This document shows, piece after piece, positions 51,228-61,200 of a DNA stretch of 64,000 nt. The notes below the pieces were generated by a model. That model was given only the letters and a program-made list of their open reading frames with translations, made no database searches and had not been told where the DNA came from. How positions within the stretch are numbered: position 1 is the stretch's first letter; the number at the start of each line of letters is the position of its first letter. This stretch comes from Elusimicrobiaceae bacterium. GTDB lineage: Bacteria > Elusimicrobiota > Elusimicrobia > Elusimicrobiales > Elusimicrobiaceae. The stretch is taken from contig JAFXUJ010000014.1 in the NCBI GenBank assembly GCA_017525025.1, positions 1-64,000 on the forward strand, read 5' to 3'. A program made the position numbers and the translations under genes.

Positions 51228-53165
51228 ATGAAAAGAATACCTTTTTTATTAATTTCCATTTTATTTTCCGGTTTTCCTCTCTATGCCCAATCCATTGAGG
51301 TGGCCCCTTATTTGCCGGCGCAAGAAAAAACAGCACCGGCAGACGCTCCTATTACCGTACAATATCCCTACGAAAAAATGACCGTTACGCGGGGAGCTAA
51401 AAATATTTTTATCTTCGGGAAAATCAACTTACCCGAGCCTATTACACTCACTATTAACGGTTCCAGCGTGCCGGTATATAATCGAGGAACTTTCGTTTCG
51501 TTCTTGCCGGTGCAAAGCGGAGAATTTGAATTTTTGCTGACCGCCACCAGCCAAGGCCGCATTTACCAGGCTACCCGCCATATTATCGTGCCCGGGGCAG
51601 ACATTAAAGATTTTTCACAAAAAGCCAAATTTGACGAGGAAGAAATCTTCCCGCAACACCCGGTGGAAGTGCTCCCCGGTGATACGTTGGATTTATATGC
51701 CCGCGGCACTCCGCACGGGCAAGTAACAGCCACTCTTTCGGGCATAAAAGACGGTAAAAATATTCCGCTTAAAGAAGATGCCGTCTCCCCCGGCATTTAC
51801 CGCGCGCAATATGTAATTGCCCCGGAACAAAAAGCGAAAACCGTTAAAATAACCTACCGATTAAAAGAAGGCCCTAACGATTCTTCATCTAAATCTACCG
51901 CGCCTGCCAAAATTAAAATCCTTTCCGAAAAAGAATCGGCCCGGCCGGCCCTTATTACGGCACCGGGTGTAAAATTACGCAAAATCCCCACCGCACGTGA
52001 AAATCTCTATCCGTTTTACCGGGCGTACGGTTATGTGGAAATATCCGGCCGACTCAATAATCAATATCGTTTGTCTTTAGGCGAAAATGAAACGGCATGG
52101 TTGGAAATGGAAAAAATCAAACTATTGGATAATCCCCCCACGCCCAACCGCATTCACACCCTTACTCAAACCGCGTGGCCCGATAAAACACGCTTCGTTT
52201 TTGCCGGAGCACAAGCCGTACCCATACAAATACATGAATTTAACAACCGCTTGGAATTAACCTTATATTACACGGAAGGGTTTGATGAGAATTTTAGTTT
52301 AGATGAAACGAGCCCGCTGGTTGAAAATATTACTTGGTCTGTGCCGGCCCCCCGCACGCTATCATTTAAAATCTACTTTAAGCCCAACGCAACCCCCTGG
52401 GGACATGCGTATAATTTTGAAGAAGATAATTTAGTCTTGGATCTCATGCACAAACCGGAGCTCACCCCCACCAAAGATAAACCCTTGGCCGGAGCCCGCA
52501 TTTTATTAGATGCCGGGCACAGCCCGCAACGCAAAGTACCGTACGACGGGGCAATCGGCCCGGGCGGATACTTAGAGTATGAAGCAACCATTGCTTTGGC
52601 CGAAGATTTAAAACCTTTGTTGGAAGCAAAGGGGGCCACCGTTATTTTAACCCGCCACGGAAATAATCACATGTCGCTGCAAGACCGTTACCAGCTGGCT
52701 CTTAAAGAGCAAGCCCATATTTTTATCAGTCTGCATTATAACGCCTTGCCGGAAACTGTTAACCCCATGGCACGTGCCCGCGGCTATTCCGTATACTACA
52801 ACTATCCGCACAGTTTTGCGTTAGCACAAGCGGTCTATAAATCTTTCACCCGGCAAGTCCCTCTGCCCGACAATGGCATGATTGCTAATGATATTTTATT
52901 TATTCCGCGGATCCCGCATTTGCCTTCTATTTTAGTAGAAAATGCCTACTTGATTTTACCCCAACAAGAAGAAATGGCCCGCGATAAAGAAAAGCGTCAG
53001 GTATTTGTACAGGCGCTTTATGAAGGAATCTTAGATTTTTACGGGGTGCCTCTGCCTCCCGCTAAAAAAACAGCCGTTTCTAAACGTAAGCCGTTTAAAA
53101 AGCCGGCCAAACAACTGTACCTACGCCCGGCGCCGGCCCCCGTTTTGTCCCCTCTAAAAAAATAA
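51228..53165 (+). CDS. N-acetylmuramoyl-L-alanine amidase (Amidase_3) with N-terminal extracytoplasmic domains
   Basis: Exported peptidoglycan hydrolase. 645 residues from ATG 51228; signal peptide about 1-18 (PLYAQ). The C-terminal domain (about 425-620) has the zinc motifs of Amidase_3: ILLDAGHSP (His), GGYLEYEAT (Glu), SLHYNA (His) and LVENAYL (catalytic Glu). The N-terminal 400 residues are predicted beta-sandwich-like and unrelated to the AMIN domain motifs I know. The C-terminal tail is Lys/Pro-rich. Confidence 0.9.
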   Translation: MKRIPFLLISILFSGFPLYAQSIEVAPYLPAQEKTAPADAPITVQYPYEKMTVTRGAKNIFIFGKINLPEPITLTINGSSVPVYNRGTFVSFLPVQSGEFEFLLTATSQGRIYQATRHIIVPGADIKDFSQKAKFDEEEIFPQHPVEVLPGDTLDLYARGTPHGQVTATLSGIKDGKNIPLKEDAVSPGIYRAQYVIAPEQKAKTVKITYRLKEGPNDSSSKSTAPAKIKILSEKESARPALITAPGVKLRKIPTARENLYPFYRAYGYVEISGRLNNQYRLSLGENETAWLEMEKIKLLDNPPTPNRIHTLTQTAWPDKTRFVFAGAQAVPIQIHEFNNRLELTLYYTEGFDENFSLDETSPLVENITWSVPAPRTLSFKIYFKPNATPWGHAYNFEEDNLVLDLMHKPELTPTKDKPLAGARILLDAGHSPQRKVPYDGAIGPGGYLEYEATIALAEDLKPLLEAKGATVILTRHGNNHMSLQDRYQLALKEQAHIFISLHYNALPETVNPMARARGYSVYYNYPHSFALAQAVYKSFTRQVPLPDNGMIANDILFIPRIPHLPSILVENAYLILPQQEEMARDKEKRQVFVQALYEGILDFYGVPLPPAKKTAVSKRKPFKKPAKQLYLRPAPAPVLSPLKK

Positions 53166-53191
53166 TTGTTTATATAAAGGAAAGTTGCTAT

Positions 53192-53779
53192 TTAAAAACG
53201 GATTCCACCACGGAAAAGGAAGATCCGTTCCCAACGGTTACTCAGAGCGGTAAAATTGTCCAACTTCCGGTGGGCATTATAGCGGCCTTGGGTTTCCAAC
53301 CCCACATAGCCCCAACGACCAATATCCAACTCCACGCTGATACCCAACATGGCATAAGGGCGCGTAATGGAATGTTCCCAGTTTCCCGCATAAGATAACG
53401 TCCGCCGGCTAAACCCACCCCCAAATATAAAACACGTCCGGATGTCATCCCGTTCCCGCAACACCCATTTACCCACCGCCCCATAATAGAGATGGCGATA
53501 CGTGTTTGGGAACGGCACGTATTCTTTGTGGCTGATCCCACCTTCTATGCCGACCCAAAACCGCTTGGAAAGAGAATATAAACCCCGGGCGGAAACACCA
53601 TCTTCATTGGTCAAAAGTTCTTCCCATACAGCATCCACCAATTGTACCTGTGCTTGATAACTGGCCACCGATATATCCCAAAAAGGCCCGGAGGCGGAAA
53701 CTTCTTCGGGACTTTGCCCAAAGCAAAAAGACGACCACACCATACCCATAAGAACGAGAATAACTTGACGAATTTTCAC
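53192..53779 (-). CDS. Small outer-membrane beta-barrel protein
   Basis: 195 residues, signal peptide (MKIRQVILVLMG...FGQ), then alternating hydrophobic strands (FWVGIEGGISH, YYGAVGKWVL, AMLGISVELDIG, YVGLETQGRYN, IFLFRGGIRF) ending in the C-terminal Phe of outer-membrane barrels. Probably an eight-strand barrel. The start is GTG at 53779. Function unknown; convergent to the amidase gene. Confidence 0.78.
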   Translation of the reverse strand: MKIRQVILVLMGMVWSSFCFGQSPEEVSASGPFWDISVASYQAQVQLVDAVWEELLTNEDGVSARGLYSLSKRFWVGIEGGISHKEYVPFPNTYRHLYYGAVGKWVLRERDDIRTCFIFGGGFSRRTLSYAGNWEHSITRPYAMLGISVELDIGRWGYVGLETQGRYNAHRKLDNFTALSNRWERIFLFRGGIRF

Positions 53780-53907
53780 GTATACACTCTCAACAATAAA
53801 AACCTACCTTAATATAGTATAAAAAATTACTTTCCGTGCGGCTCAAAATATTTTAAACTTGCCCGCCGCTTTTCTCCCCCTCGGACCGGGCCCAGAAAGG
53901 GGACCAA

Positions 53908-53968
53908 AGGTCCTAGTCTCAAAATAGGTCCTTTGACTCTTGCGGTCCGTTGTATTTAATTTTATAGT
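53908..53968 (+). promoter_or_regulatory. Shared-element promoter, copy D
   Basis: AGGTCCTA (53908-53915), gap, GGTCC TTTG ACTC, -35 TTGCGG (53940-53945), spacer 17, -10 TATAGT (53963-53968). The ATG at 54027 follows a leader of about 50 nt with RBS AAGGGA. Confidence 0.75.
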
Positions 53969-54026
53969 GTAGGTAGAGGCTGTGTTTGTTACGGTCTTCT
54001 CATTATCTCGTTCACAAGGGAATTTT

Positions 54027-57000
54027 ATGAAAAATATTACACTAACCCCCAAAGGACTTATTTCTATTTTGCTTTCTTTTTCTTTATTATGTAATATGGC
54101 AGCTCCTGCATTCGCACAAGTACGTGTCCCGTCCACCCACCAAATCCAAGAAGCCGTCGTTCAACAAATGCCCACCCCTTTACAAGATACTATTGTTCCC
54201 GGTTTTGACCCCACGAAATCTTTCCAAGAATTAGCTAAATTTATAGACAAAGAAATGAGAGGTTCTTTAACAGACGGACAAGTGGCCCGCATTAAAGAAA
54301 TAGAACAAATCTTTGCCCCGGCCGATCCCTCCCAACCGGTTCAATCTGATTTTGATTTTTTTGAGCAAACTTACCACAACCGTATTGACGAAGAATTTGA
54401 ACGCGAATCCAACGCCATACAGGCTTCCCGTCGGGAAATTCAACAGAAAATTGACAAAAACGAACAAGACTACCGCGAAGAAATTTACTCATTTATTGCA
54501 CCCAAAACCGCCGAGCGCGTACTGAATGAACAACAAGCCGCTCCGGATATACTGACTACCTTGTTAGCCGATATTAAAACACTGTCCTTTGACAAAGACA
54601 AACCACTTGCCGCTCAATTAAATAAGCTGGGAAACAAGTATGCGCCCGCCAGCCCACAAGCTGATTTATTTGTACAAATTTCCCAAGAAGTCCAACAGGC
54701 AGCTGATCTTCGCGAAGGGGCTATCCAAGAATGGAGAACAAAAGCCGAAACAAAGTTGCAAGAATGGTACACGAGCAACATGCAAGCTTTGAACAAGTGG
54801 CGCCAGGATGCTAAGCAACACACAAAAGAAGTTTTTGAAAAAGAATATGAACCGCAAATACTCAAAGAGCGGGAACAAATTGTTCAAGAGTCTGTTCAAA
54901 CGTTATGGAATTACAAAGATTTAGCCCCTTTAGCAAGCGACACGTTACTTCACATAGCTCCCATCATTGCTCCCATGAGCACTCTGGACGGAAAATCTTT
55001 CTTCACAGCGGAACAAAAAGATTGGCTCATTAGCCATTACCTGGACACTTTACGTAATAACCATGAATGCGGTGAACGATTTCCGGATAATCTGCCTTGC
55101 GATGTTGCCTTGCGCGCCGTAGGCGGATTAGGTTTACTGACAGATTCACGCGATGTAGCTTGGGAAATAGAAGAATTTATGGAAGCCAAACGCGATACCG
55201 ACCAATCGGTACCGGCCTTATTATTAGGAACGGCTTCCTTGCTGGCCATGAAGCAATACTCGGTATTGCGGGGTTTCTTGCACCGGGCTACGGAAGCGGA
55301 ACATAACGTAGATAATATAGATTTCTTCAGCGTGGAAACTTATGTTAATATGACCGCCAACCGCAACGGCCACTATCTAGGCGAAGTTTCCAAATACGCA
55401 CAATATCCTCTCCATGAAAAAGCAACCGATAAGACCGCCTTGGGTAATGCATGGGAAGATATGGCCCAAATCTTAGCCGATGAAGGCTCCGAAGAGGCCC
55501 TAGCCCTCTTACGTGAATTTGGGGTAGAAAAATGCGGAGTATATAACTACCTTAAAGTAAATGCCAAGGAAGAAACTAGATTTGCTTGTTCCGGTATCAT
55601 TCCTTTCTTGGTTGGGGCATTGGCGAGCGGCAAAAGCGGTGCCGAAAATTATGACCCGCAAATCAGCAATATGCAAGCCGGAAATACGATTTCTGCCAAC
55701 GGGAGCGGATATGTTACGGAAGAACAAGCCCGCCATAACCGTGCCTTGGCACAAAGAAATGTCCAGGTTTTCCGACAATTTGCCGCAGACAGAGGCTTAA
55801 CCTTAGCCGGTGCCATTATTTACCACCTATTCATACAAAGCATGGGCGATTTGAATGCCGAATCGGAACTGCGTTTAGATACACGTTTATACGAAGCTTT
55901 CCAAGCCCAAAACCAAACCCCCAAGCCCGAGTTTACCCTTACTCCTTATACACGCAACTCCGCCGAATACAACGCCAAACGCCTGCGCCAAGATCGCACC
56001 CAAGTATTTCGTAAACTGGGACGCTTGGCTGATATAGCTATTTTGGTATGGTGTTTGATTGATTTTACCAAGTGGGGCATTTCCGGAGTAAAAATAGCCG
56101 GGGCGTTCTCGCGGATGGCCCGCATGGCGCGCCAAGGGGCTACCGTTGCCCAACGGGCCGCTTATTTGCGTAGCTTAAAAATTGCACCTAAGGCTATAAA
56201 AATAGCCCGCCTGCCCGCCAAAATGAAGATGAGCGTTTCCAGCGTAGTATTGGAGCAGCTCCCGTTATTTGCAAACCAAGATTCTAAATTACTCTCTTTA
56301 CCCGGAGCCATGAAGTCTATCGGTACCTTGACAGCGGAAAATTTAGTCTTGTCCGCAGAGACGGGTAACTTAATGGTTAACTATCAGGGTTTACGCGCCG
56401 GAGGCTTAACCGCTAAACAAGCTTTTGATATTCAAAAAACCGTAGAAGGGGCTACCCAAACCACCAATTTTGCTTTTGCTAATTCTTCCCGTTTCATGCT
56501 GAACAAAAATGCGGCCTATCAGCGCATGTTCTTTGCCAATCTGGAACAGGGATTAAACGAACTGTCTCTTGCAAACCGCACGACTCTGACCAAACAATTG
56601 GTCTCGCCTTTGCAAATGATTAAAATTACGGATATAACCGCAGCCGATGGTTCTAATCTCCTCAGGCCGTTATCCGAAACCGATCGTTTTAATATTATTA
56701 AATTGAGGAATATGTCCGCTGCGGATCGTGCTACTGCTGCCCGACTGAACAATTTATCGGCCTTGGAACGCACGTCCTTGTTTAGGCCCATATCCGCCGC
56801 TGACCGCACCGCAATCATTAGCCAAGCCGGCAGTTTATCCTTGGCAGTGCCCGGCAATATTACCGCCTTTAAAACACCCGATTTGTTCCATACACTCCAT
56901 GGAATAAACATTAAAGGGACGGCTCCGCAACTCAATACCACCGCACTAAGCGGGCTCATGACTACCGCTTTAGGACGCACTCCCGCAAAGACCGAATTGC

Positions 57001-59567
57001 AAAACGCCACCAAGCTGGTTAACAGTTCCTTGTACAACGCAAATATCCAATTTGCCCAGAACCCTTGGTGGAAACGTACGAATAAGGGATATAAGAAGAT
57101 TTTTATGAATAATTTGACCGCCGCCTTTGACAAGGATGGCCAAATATTCCGAAGCGCTTCTTATCGCAATTTTTATACTTCTCTTTTAGCCACGGTGGAA
57201 AAAGACCGCTCTTTGACGGCTCCTTCCCGGATTTCTTCTTGGCGTGCCTTGGCCCAAACGCATCCTAACGCCCAATTTGTACAATTGGGTAAGGTGCTCT
57301 TTGTCCCAGCGGGAGCCAAAGACTTGGCAGGCGCACAAGAGTTACCGCTTACCTTGCAAGCCGATCCGAAGTTAAGAAACATAGAACGCGGCTTCTACCA
57401 ACGGGTAACCTTCACACCGGCATTGGACAAAGGAAATCCGTTTATTGAGTTGGGCATTGACGGCAAACGCCTCCCGCTGGCTAAAATACAATTGAATCAA
57501 GCTGAAATTCCGGCCTTGTTCCAAGCGGCGGCTCAAGCGAATATGCCGCTACGTGTAAAAATCTCTGCTGCCCAACCGTTTAATTGGAGCACGTTCCGCG
57601 AGAACTACCGCTTGACGCGTAAATTAGACAAGAAACGTTATTTCTTCCGCGGCAGAGGCGAATTATTCACGCACGAAATCCCGGTATCTATCCGCCAAGC
57701 GGACGGCTCATTACAGGCTACCCAAATTATTTTAAATGCGGATTCCCACTTAGGTTGGCGTAACACCACGGCCGTGTTAAACGGTAAAAATCTATCCTTA
57801 TACAAAGACGGCAAATTACTGCAAATAACCAAACCGGTGTTCTCTTTACCTAAGAACCAATTAACTCCTTTCTTGGATATTTTACGTGCCACCAAACCGG
57901 AAAAACCGTTCTCTTTAACACTCGTCCGCGGTAAAAATAAGATTACTCCCTTAATCTTAGCAAACGGTTTAAGCTTGAGTTCAGCTTCCGTCAGCTTAAT
58001 TGTCCCGTTGGAAAACACTTACGGAGACCAAATTACAGAAGGGCAAAAGGTAGCCATTTCCCTGGCGTTGCCCTATATTCCGGCGGCACTTTCCCCTTTC
58101 ATTTCTCCTTTCGTTATGCGCTATGGGGCCCTCAAAGTGCTTAAAACCTCTATGGTATTCTCGTTAGCCGGGTTGGGTTTTGCCGGGGCAGCCGGATTCC
58201 GCGGGTATGCTTCTCAACAAAGTCCGCTCCCACCGCTATGGCCGTTGTTTGTATCCGGTGCAGCTATTGGGATTTCTTCTTCGTTAAGCCGCTCTTCGCT
58301 GAACTTGCTTATTGACGGAATGGGTGGCGGCGGAAAACTCTTAAAGAGTATGCTTGCGAAAAATGCCGGTTCCGTATTCTTATTATTGCCGCCGGTAGTC
58401 TATAACTTTTTAGACCCCAAGATTGACTTCTCGGCCGCCTTCCCGACCATGAGCGCGCTATCATTAGCCATGCTTACGTGGATCTCCGCTACCCGCATTG
58501 ATCCCACAATTGGGCTCAAAGCCAATTTTAGATTGTTCAAGGACTTCGGTCTTGCAAAAGAAGGCTTGAGCGCTATGCGCCTCTTGTTTACCAAACAGGT
58601 AGGCCCGCTCGTTTTGGCTACTACGGCGTTTACCGGTTTTGAATCGGCCGCTTTCTATAAAGCGGGGAACCAGTTGTTAAAACCAACTGTGAAGAAAACG
58701 GGACTCGTTAATGCTATGCCGGAAAGTAACCGCCAAAATACAACGGCCTTACTAACGGCTATGGCCATCCAGTTGGTTCCGTTCTTGACTCGCTGGAAAG
58801 CCGAGCCGCTTACCAGAGCCTTGAAAAAACCGAACGTAGTGGGCCAAGAATATCGCCGTATTTTGATGATGTCCTACGCGCTAAATATCACCGGCGGCAG
58901 TTTACTGTTCGCTAATGGCCTGCAAGGGGACACAGCCCCCTTAGGTTTATTGGGCTTGGTGATGATGGGGATGGGAACGGCTAACGTTACGCAATCTTTG
59001 CAAAAGCTTTCTAACTTGCGCGTATTGGAAACTTCCTATGTATTGCGCAAAACAGCCGGTATGACCGGCCTGGCCAAACAGTTGGAAACGCAAGCCATGG
59101 TTACCAAAACCATGACGGGTTTCTCCTCCTCGCAGTTAGGTTTAGCCATTGTACCTTTAATTGTCAGCCACTATACAGACAACCAAATTGCACAAGGGGT
59201 AGAAATTAAATCTCAAGCCGCACTGGATTCTATGTGGATTCCTTTAATATCCATTGGACTCAGCGCTATTCTAGCCGGCCCTGCTATTGGAATATTACCC
59301 AAACATATTCCGCAAGGAATACCCTTCTTGGCTAAGGGAATCTTCGGCTCCTACCCGAACGCGGTTAAGCAAATAACAAGCCCGCAGTTCTACCTCAAGA
59401 AACCGCTCTATGGGGTACCGCCCGGTTGGTTGCCGCTTACCACCGAGCCCATCATCAACATGCAGGAACTAATCCCGCCCCGCCGGACTATGGAAAATGC
59501 CGAGTCGCAACTGAAACAACAAGGCAAGCCGGCCGAAGAACCCTTGCAAATAGGGCCGGGAAAGTAG
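54027..59567 (+). CDS. Giant exported protein with C-terminal MFS-like membrane domain
   Basis: 1846 residues from ATG 54027. A signal peptide (to about residue 32, AAPAFA) is followed by a coiled-coil-rich Gln/Glu region (about 60-300), a helical region, a hydrophobic helix at about 668-690, and four short repeats of about 12-14 residues (about 872-930) such as SAADRATAARL and SALERTSLFR. A beta-rich region follows to about 1310. From about 1330 to 1770 there are about ten to twelve hydrophobic helices resembling an MFS transporter. It ends in a Gln/Pro-rich tail. I know no protein of this build; single-gene unit with the shared-element promoter. No frame break is visible. Confidence 0.82.
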   Translation: MKNITLTPKGLISILLSFSLLCNMAAPAFAQVRVPSTHQIQEAVVQQMPTPLQDTIVPGFDPTKSFQELAKFIDKEMRGSLTDGQVARIKEIEQIFAPADPSQPVQSDFDFFEQTYHNRIDEEFERESNAIQASRREIQQKIDKNEQDYREEIYSFIAPKTAERVLNEQQAAPDILTTLLADIKTLSFDKDKPLAAQLNKLGNKYAPASPQADLFVQISQEVQQAADLREGAIQEWRTKAETKLQEWYTSNMQALNKWRQDAKQHTKEVFEKEYEPQILKEREQIVQESVQTLWNYKDLAPLASDTLLHIAPIIAPMSTLDGKSFFTAEQKDWLISHYLDTLRNNHECGERFPDNLPCDVALRAVGGLGLLTDSRDVAWEIEEFMEAKRDTDQSVPALLLGTASLLAMKQYSVLRGFLHRATEAEHNVDNIDFFSVETYVNMTANRNGHYLGEVSKYAQYPLHEKATDKTALGNAWEDMAQILADEGSEEALALLREFGVEKCGVYNYLKVNAKEETRFACSGIIPFLVGALASGKSGAENYDPQISNMQAGNTISANGSGYVTEEQARHNRALAQRNVQVFRQFAADRGLTLAGAIIYHLFIQSMGDLNAESELRLDTRLYEAFQAQNQTPKPEFTLTPYTRNSAEYNAKRLRQDRTQVFRKLGRLADIAILVWCLIDFTKWGISGVKIAGAFSRMARMARQGATVAQRAAYLRSLKIAPKAIKIARLPAKMKMSVSSVVLEQLPLFANQDSKLLSLPGAMKSIGTLTAENLVLSAETGNLMVNYQGLRAGGLTAKQAFDIQKTVEGATQTTNFAFANSSRFMLNKNAAYQRMFFANLEQGLNELSLANRTTLTKQLVSPLQMIKITDITAADGSNLLRPLSETDRFNIIKLRNMSAADRATAARLNNLSALERTSLFRPISAADRTAIISQAGSLSLAVPGNITAFKTPDLFHTLHGINIKGTAPQLNTTALSGLMTTALGRTPAKTELQNATKLVNSSLYNANIQFAQNPWWKRTNKGYKKIFMNNLTAAFDKDGQIFRSASYRNFYTSLLATVEKDRSLTAPSRISSWRALAQTHPNAQFVQLGKVLFVPAGAKDLAGAQELPLTLQADPKLRNIERGFYQRVTFTPALDKGNPFIELGIDGKRLPLAKIQLNQAEIPALFQAAAQANMPLRVKISAAQPFNWSTFRENYRLTRKLDKKRYFFRGRGELFTHEIPVSIRQADGSLQATQIILNADSHLGWRNTTAVLNGKNLSLYKDGKLLQITKPVFSLPKNQLTPFLDILRATKPEKPFSLTLVRGKNKITPLILANGLSLSSASVSLIVPLENTYGDQITEGQKVAISLALPYIPAALSPFISPFVMRYGALKVLKTSMVFSLAGLGFAGAAGFRGYASQQSPLPPLWPLFVSGAAIGISSSLSRSSLNLLIDGMGGGGKLLKSMLAKNAGSVFLLLPPVVYNFLDPKIDFSAAFPTMSALSLAMLTWISATRIDPTIGLKANFRLFKDFGLAKEGLSAMRLLFTKQVGPLVLATTAFTGFESAAFYKAGNQLLKPTVKKTGLVNAMPESNRQNTTALLTAMAIQLVPFLTRWKAEPLTRALKKPNVVGQEYRRILMMSYALNITGGSLLFANGLQGDTAPLGLLGLVMMGMGTANVTQSLQKLSNLRVLETSYVLRKTAGMTGLAKQLETQAMVTKTMTGFSSSQLGLAIVPLIVSHYTDNQIAQGVEIKSQAALDSMWIPLISIGLSAILAGPAIGILPKHIPQGIPFLAKGIFGSYPNAVKQITSPQFYLKKPLYGVPPGWLPLTTEPIINMQELIPPRRTMENAESQLKQQGKPAEEPLQIGPGK

Positions 59568-59587
59568 TTTATAATCATCGTTACATT

Positions 59588-59617
59588 AAAAAGCCGCTTT
59601 ACACAAAGCGGCTTTTT
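59588..59617 (+). terminator. Terminator after the giant gene
   Basis: AAAAAGCCGCTTT-acac-AAAGCGGCTTTTT, starting 20 nt after the stop codon. Confidence 0.88.
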
Positions 59618-59682
59618 AATAATTTGGGTTTTCAAGTCCTTTTCGTAGGCCAAGCGGTTTGCCTGCTCTCCGACAAAAATAT

Positions 59683-59712
59683 AAAAAACCACCTTTTTAG
59701 GTGGTTTTTATA
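59683..59712 (-). terminator. Terminator of tRNA-Leu
   Basis: On the minus strand AAAAACCACC-taaaaa-GGTGGTTTTTTATATTTTT. Confidence 0.87.
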
Positions 59713-59716
59713 TTTT

Positions 59717-59800
59717 TACCGGGGAAGGGACTTGAACCCTTAAGCCCGTGCGGGCAATAGTTTTTGAGACTATCCTGTATACCAATTCCAGCACCCCGGC
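59717..59800 (-). tRNA. tRNA-Leu (anticodon CAA)
   Basis: Cloverleaf read by eye: acceptor GCCGGGG/CCCCGGT, D-arm GGAATTGGTATACA, anticodon stem-loop ATAGT-CTCAAAA-ACTAT (CAA), variable arm, T-arm AGGGTTCAAGTCCCT, discriminator A. No CCA encoded. Reads UUG. Confidence 0.93.
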
Positions 59801-59852
59801 TACAAATCTCTATTTATTATAACAAATTTCTCATTAAAAGGGAAACCGACTT

Positions 59853-60275
59853 CTATTCGTGCTCCGGCGAAAACTCCACCAATTTACCGGACGCATTAAA
59901 AACATACTTGGGGCCTTGCGCAAACAACACCGTTACAAAACCATACTGAGCATTTTTGGCAGATATACTGCGGTTGGTATGAATAGCAATGCCCCCCTCC
60001 AACATGTACGTGGTACTACCACCGTCTTGAAAAAGCTCACCGGCCACCACTTTAATTCCCAACGCGGTTAAGTCCGGGTTTTTATACATGGCGGTAGGGC
60101 GTCTTTGATCGGCTTGCTCCGTACTTGACGGCTCTATTGGGATTCGCTTGGTGTTCTCAAGAAGTTGAGCGACATGCCAACAATCTTGTCCGTTTATGCT
60201 GCAGGGTTGTGTAGGACGAACCGCGCCGCATCCGGCCAGCAACAAAATTCCACTTAATAAAAAAACAAAACGCAT
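59853..60275 (-). CDS. Lipoprotein, unknown function
   Basis: 140 residues. Signal peptide with lipobox LAGC (Cys16), mature part includes PCSINGQDC and a C-terminal segment KYVFNASGKLVEFS. It resembles no family I know. Probably the last gene of the M23/bactofilin operon, although the 11-nt gap and weak RBS leave room for doubt. Confidence 0.75.
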   Translation of the reverse strand: MRFVFLLSGILLLAGCGAVRPTQPCSINGQDCWHVAQLLENTKRIPIEPSSTEQADQRRPTAMYKNPDLTALGIKVVAGELFQDGGSTTYMLEGGIAIHTNRSISAKNAQYGFVTVLFAQGPKYVFNASGKLVEFSPEHE

Positions 60276-60286
60276 AAATATTATTC

Positions 60287-61198
60287 TCAGTTAAAAGACA
60301 ACATCGTCGTGTATTCTTTTAGACGTTTGTTGATGTCCCGTTTTGTGAGTCCGGCCAAGCGGTCAACACTGAACGATTCAATAGTAAAAGAGGCCATCAC
60401 GTTGCCTATCATCATAGCCCGTTTAATGGATTTAAGCGTATCCCAATTCTTTAAACTGGCCAAATAAGCGGTAAAACCACCGCCGAAAGTGTCTCCGGCT
60501 CCGGTAGTATCATGTACGTGCTCCAAAACATAGGGCGGCAACTGAGCGACTCCCTTTTTACTCACCAACATGGAGCCGTTGGAACCCAACTTAATAATGG
60601 CATATTTAACGCCCTTGGCCAGCAGGCTCTTTCCGGCTTTCACTAAATTATACTCTCCGGTTAAAAGGCGCGCTTCCGTTTCGTTTAAGAAAATAATATC
60701 TACCCGTTTAATTACTTTTAAGAGGGATTCTTTCTTGGAAGAAATCCAATAATTCATGGTATCGCACGCCACTAAGCGCGGCCTTTTCACTTGCTTTAAG
60801 ACGGACAGCTGCAAATCCGGGTCTATGTTTGCCAAGAAGATAGCTTTGGCTTGTTGCTGCTGGGGCGTAAGGACCGGATTAAAATCTTGGAATACATTTA
60901 ATTCCGTAAATTTGGTAACGGCAGTATTGAAATCTTTATCGTAACTGCCCCCCCAATGGAACGTTTTTCCTTCTTTGACTTCCAACCCACTTAAATCTAC
61001 CCCGCGTTTTACGAAACAAGCGCGGTCATCTTCGGTAAAGTCCGTACCGACCACCGCTACCATCGCCGGTTGCGTAAAGTAACTGGCACAAACGGAAGCA
61101 TAACTAGCGGCTCCACCCAACACACGTTTGACGCTTCCATTGGCATTATCAATCGTATCAAACGCAACGGAACCTACTACCAGTATTTCATTTGCCAT
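60287..61198 (-). CDS. PfkB-family carbohydrate/nucleoside kinase
   Basis: 303 residues. N-terminal GSVAFDTIDN, GGAASYAS, and the ATP/catalytic motif DTTGAGDTFGGGFTAYL with the catalytic Asp. Overall closest to sugar/adenosine kinases of the ribokinase superfamily; the substrate cannot be set from sequence. RBS AGGA overlaps the end of the SurA-like gene, showing close coupling. Confidence 0.92.
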   Translation of the reverse strand: MANEILVVGSVAFDTIDNANGSVKRVLGGAASYASVCASYFTQPAMVAVVGTDFTEDDRACFVKRGVDLSGLEVKEGKTFHWGGSYDKDFNTAVTKFTELNVFQDFNPVLTPQQQQAKAIFLANIDPDLQLSVLKQVKRPRLVACDTMNYWISSKKESLLKVIKRVDIIFLNETEARLLTGEYNLVKAGKSLLAKGVKYAIIKLGSNGSMLVSKKGVAQLPPYVLEHVHDTTGAGDTFGGGFTAYLASLKNWDTLKSIKRAMMIGNVMASFTIESFSVDRLAGLTKRDINKRLKEYTTMLSFN

Positions 61199-61200
61199 AA

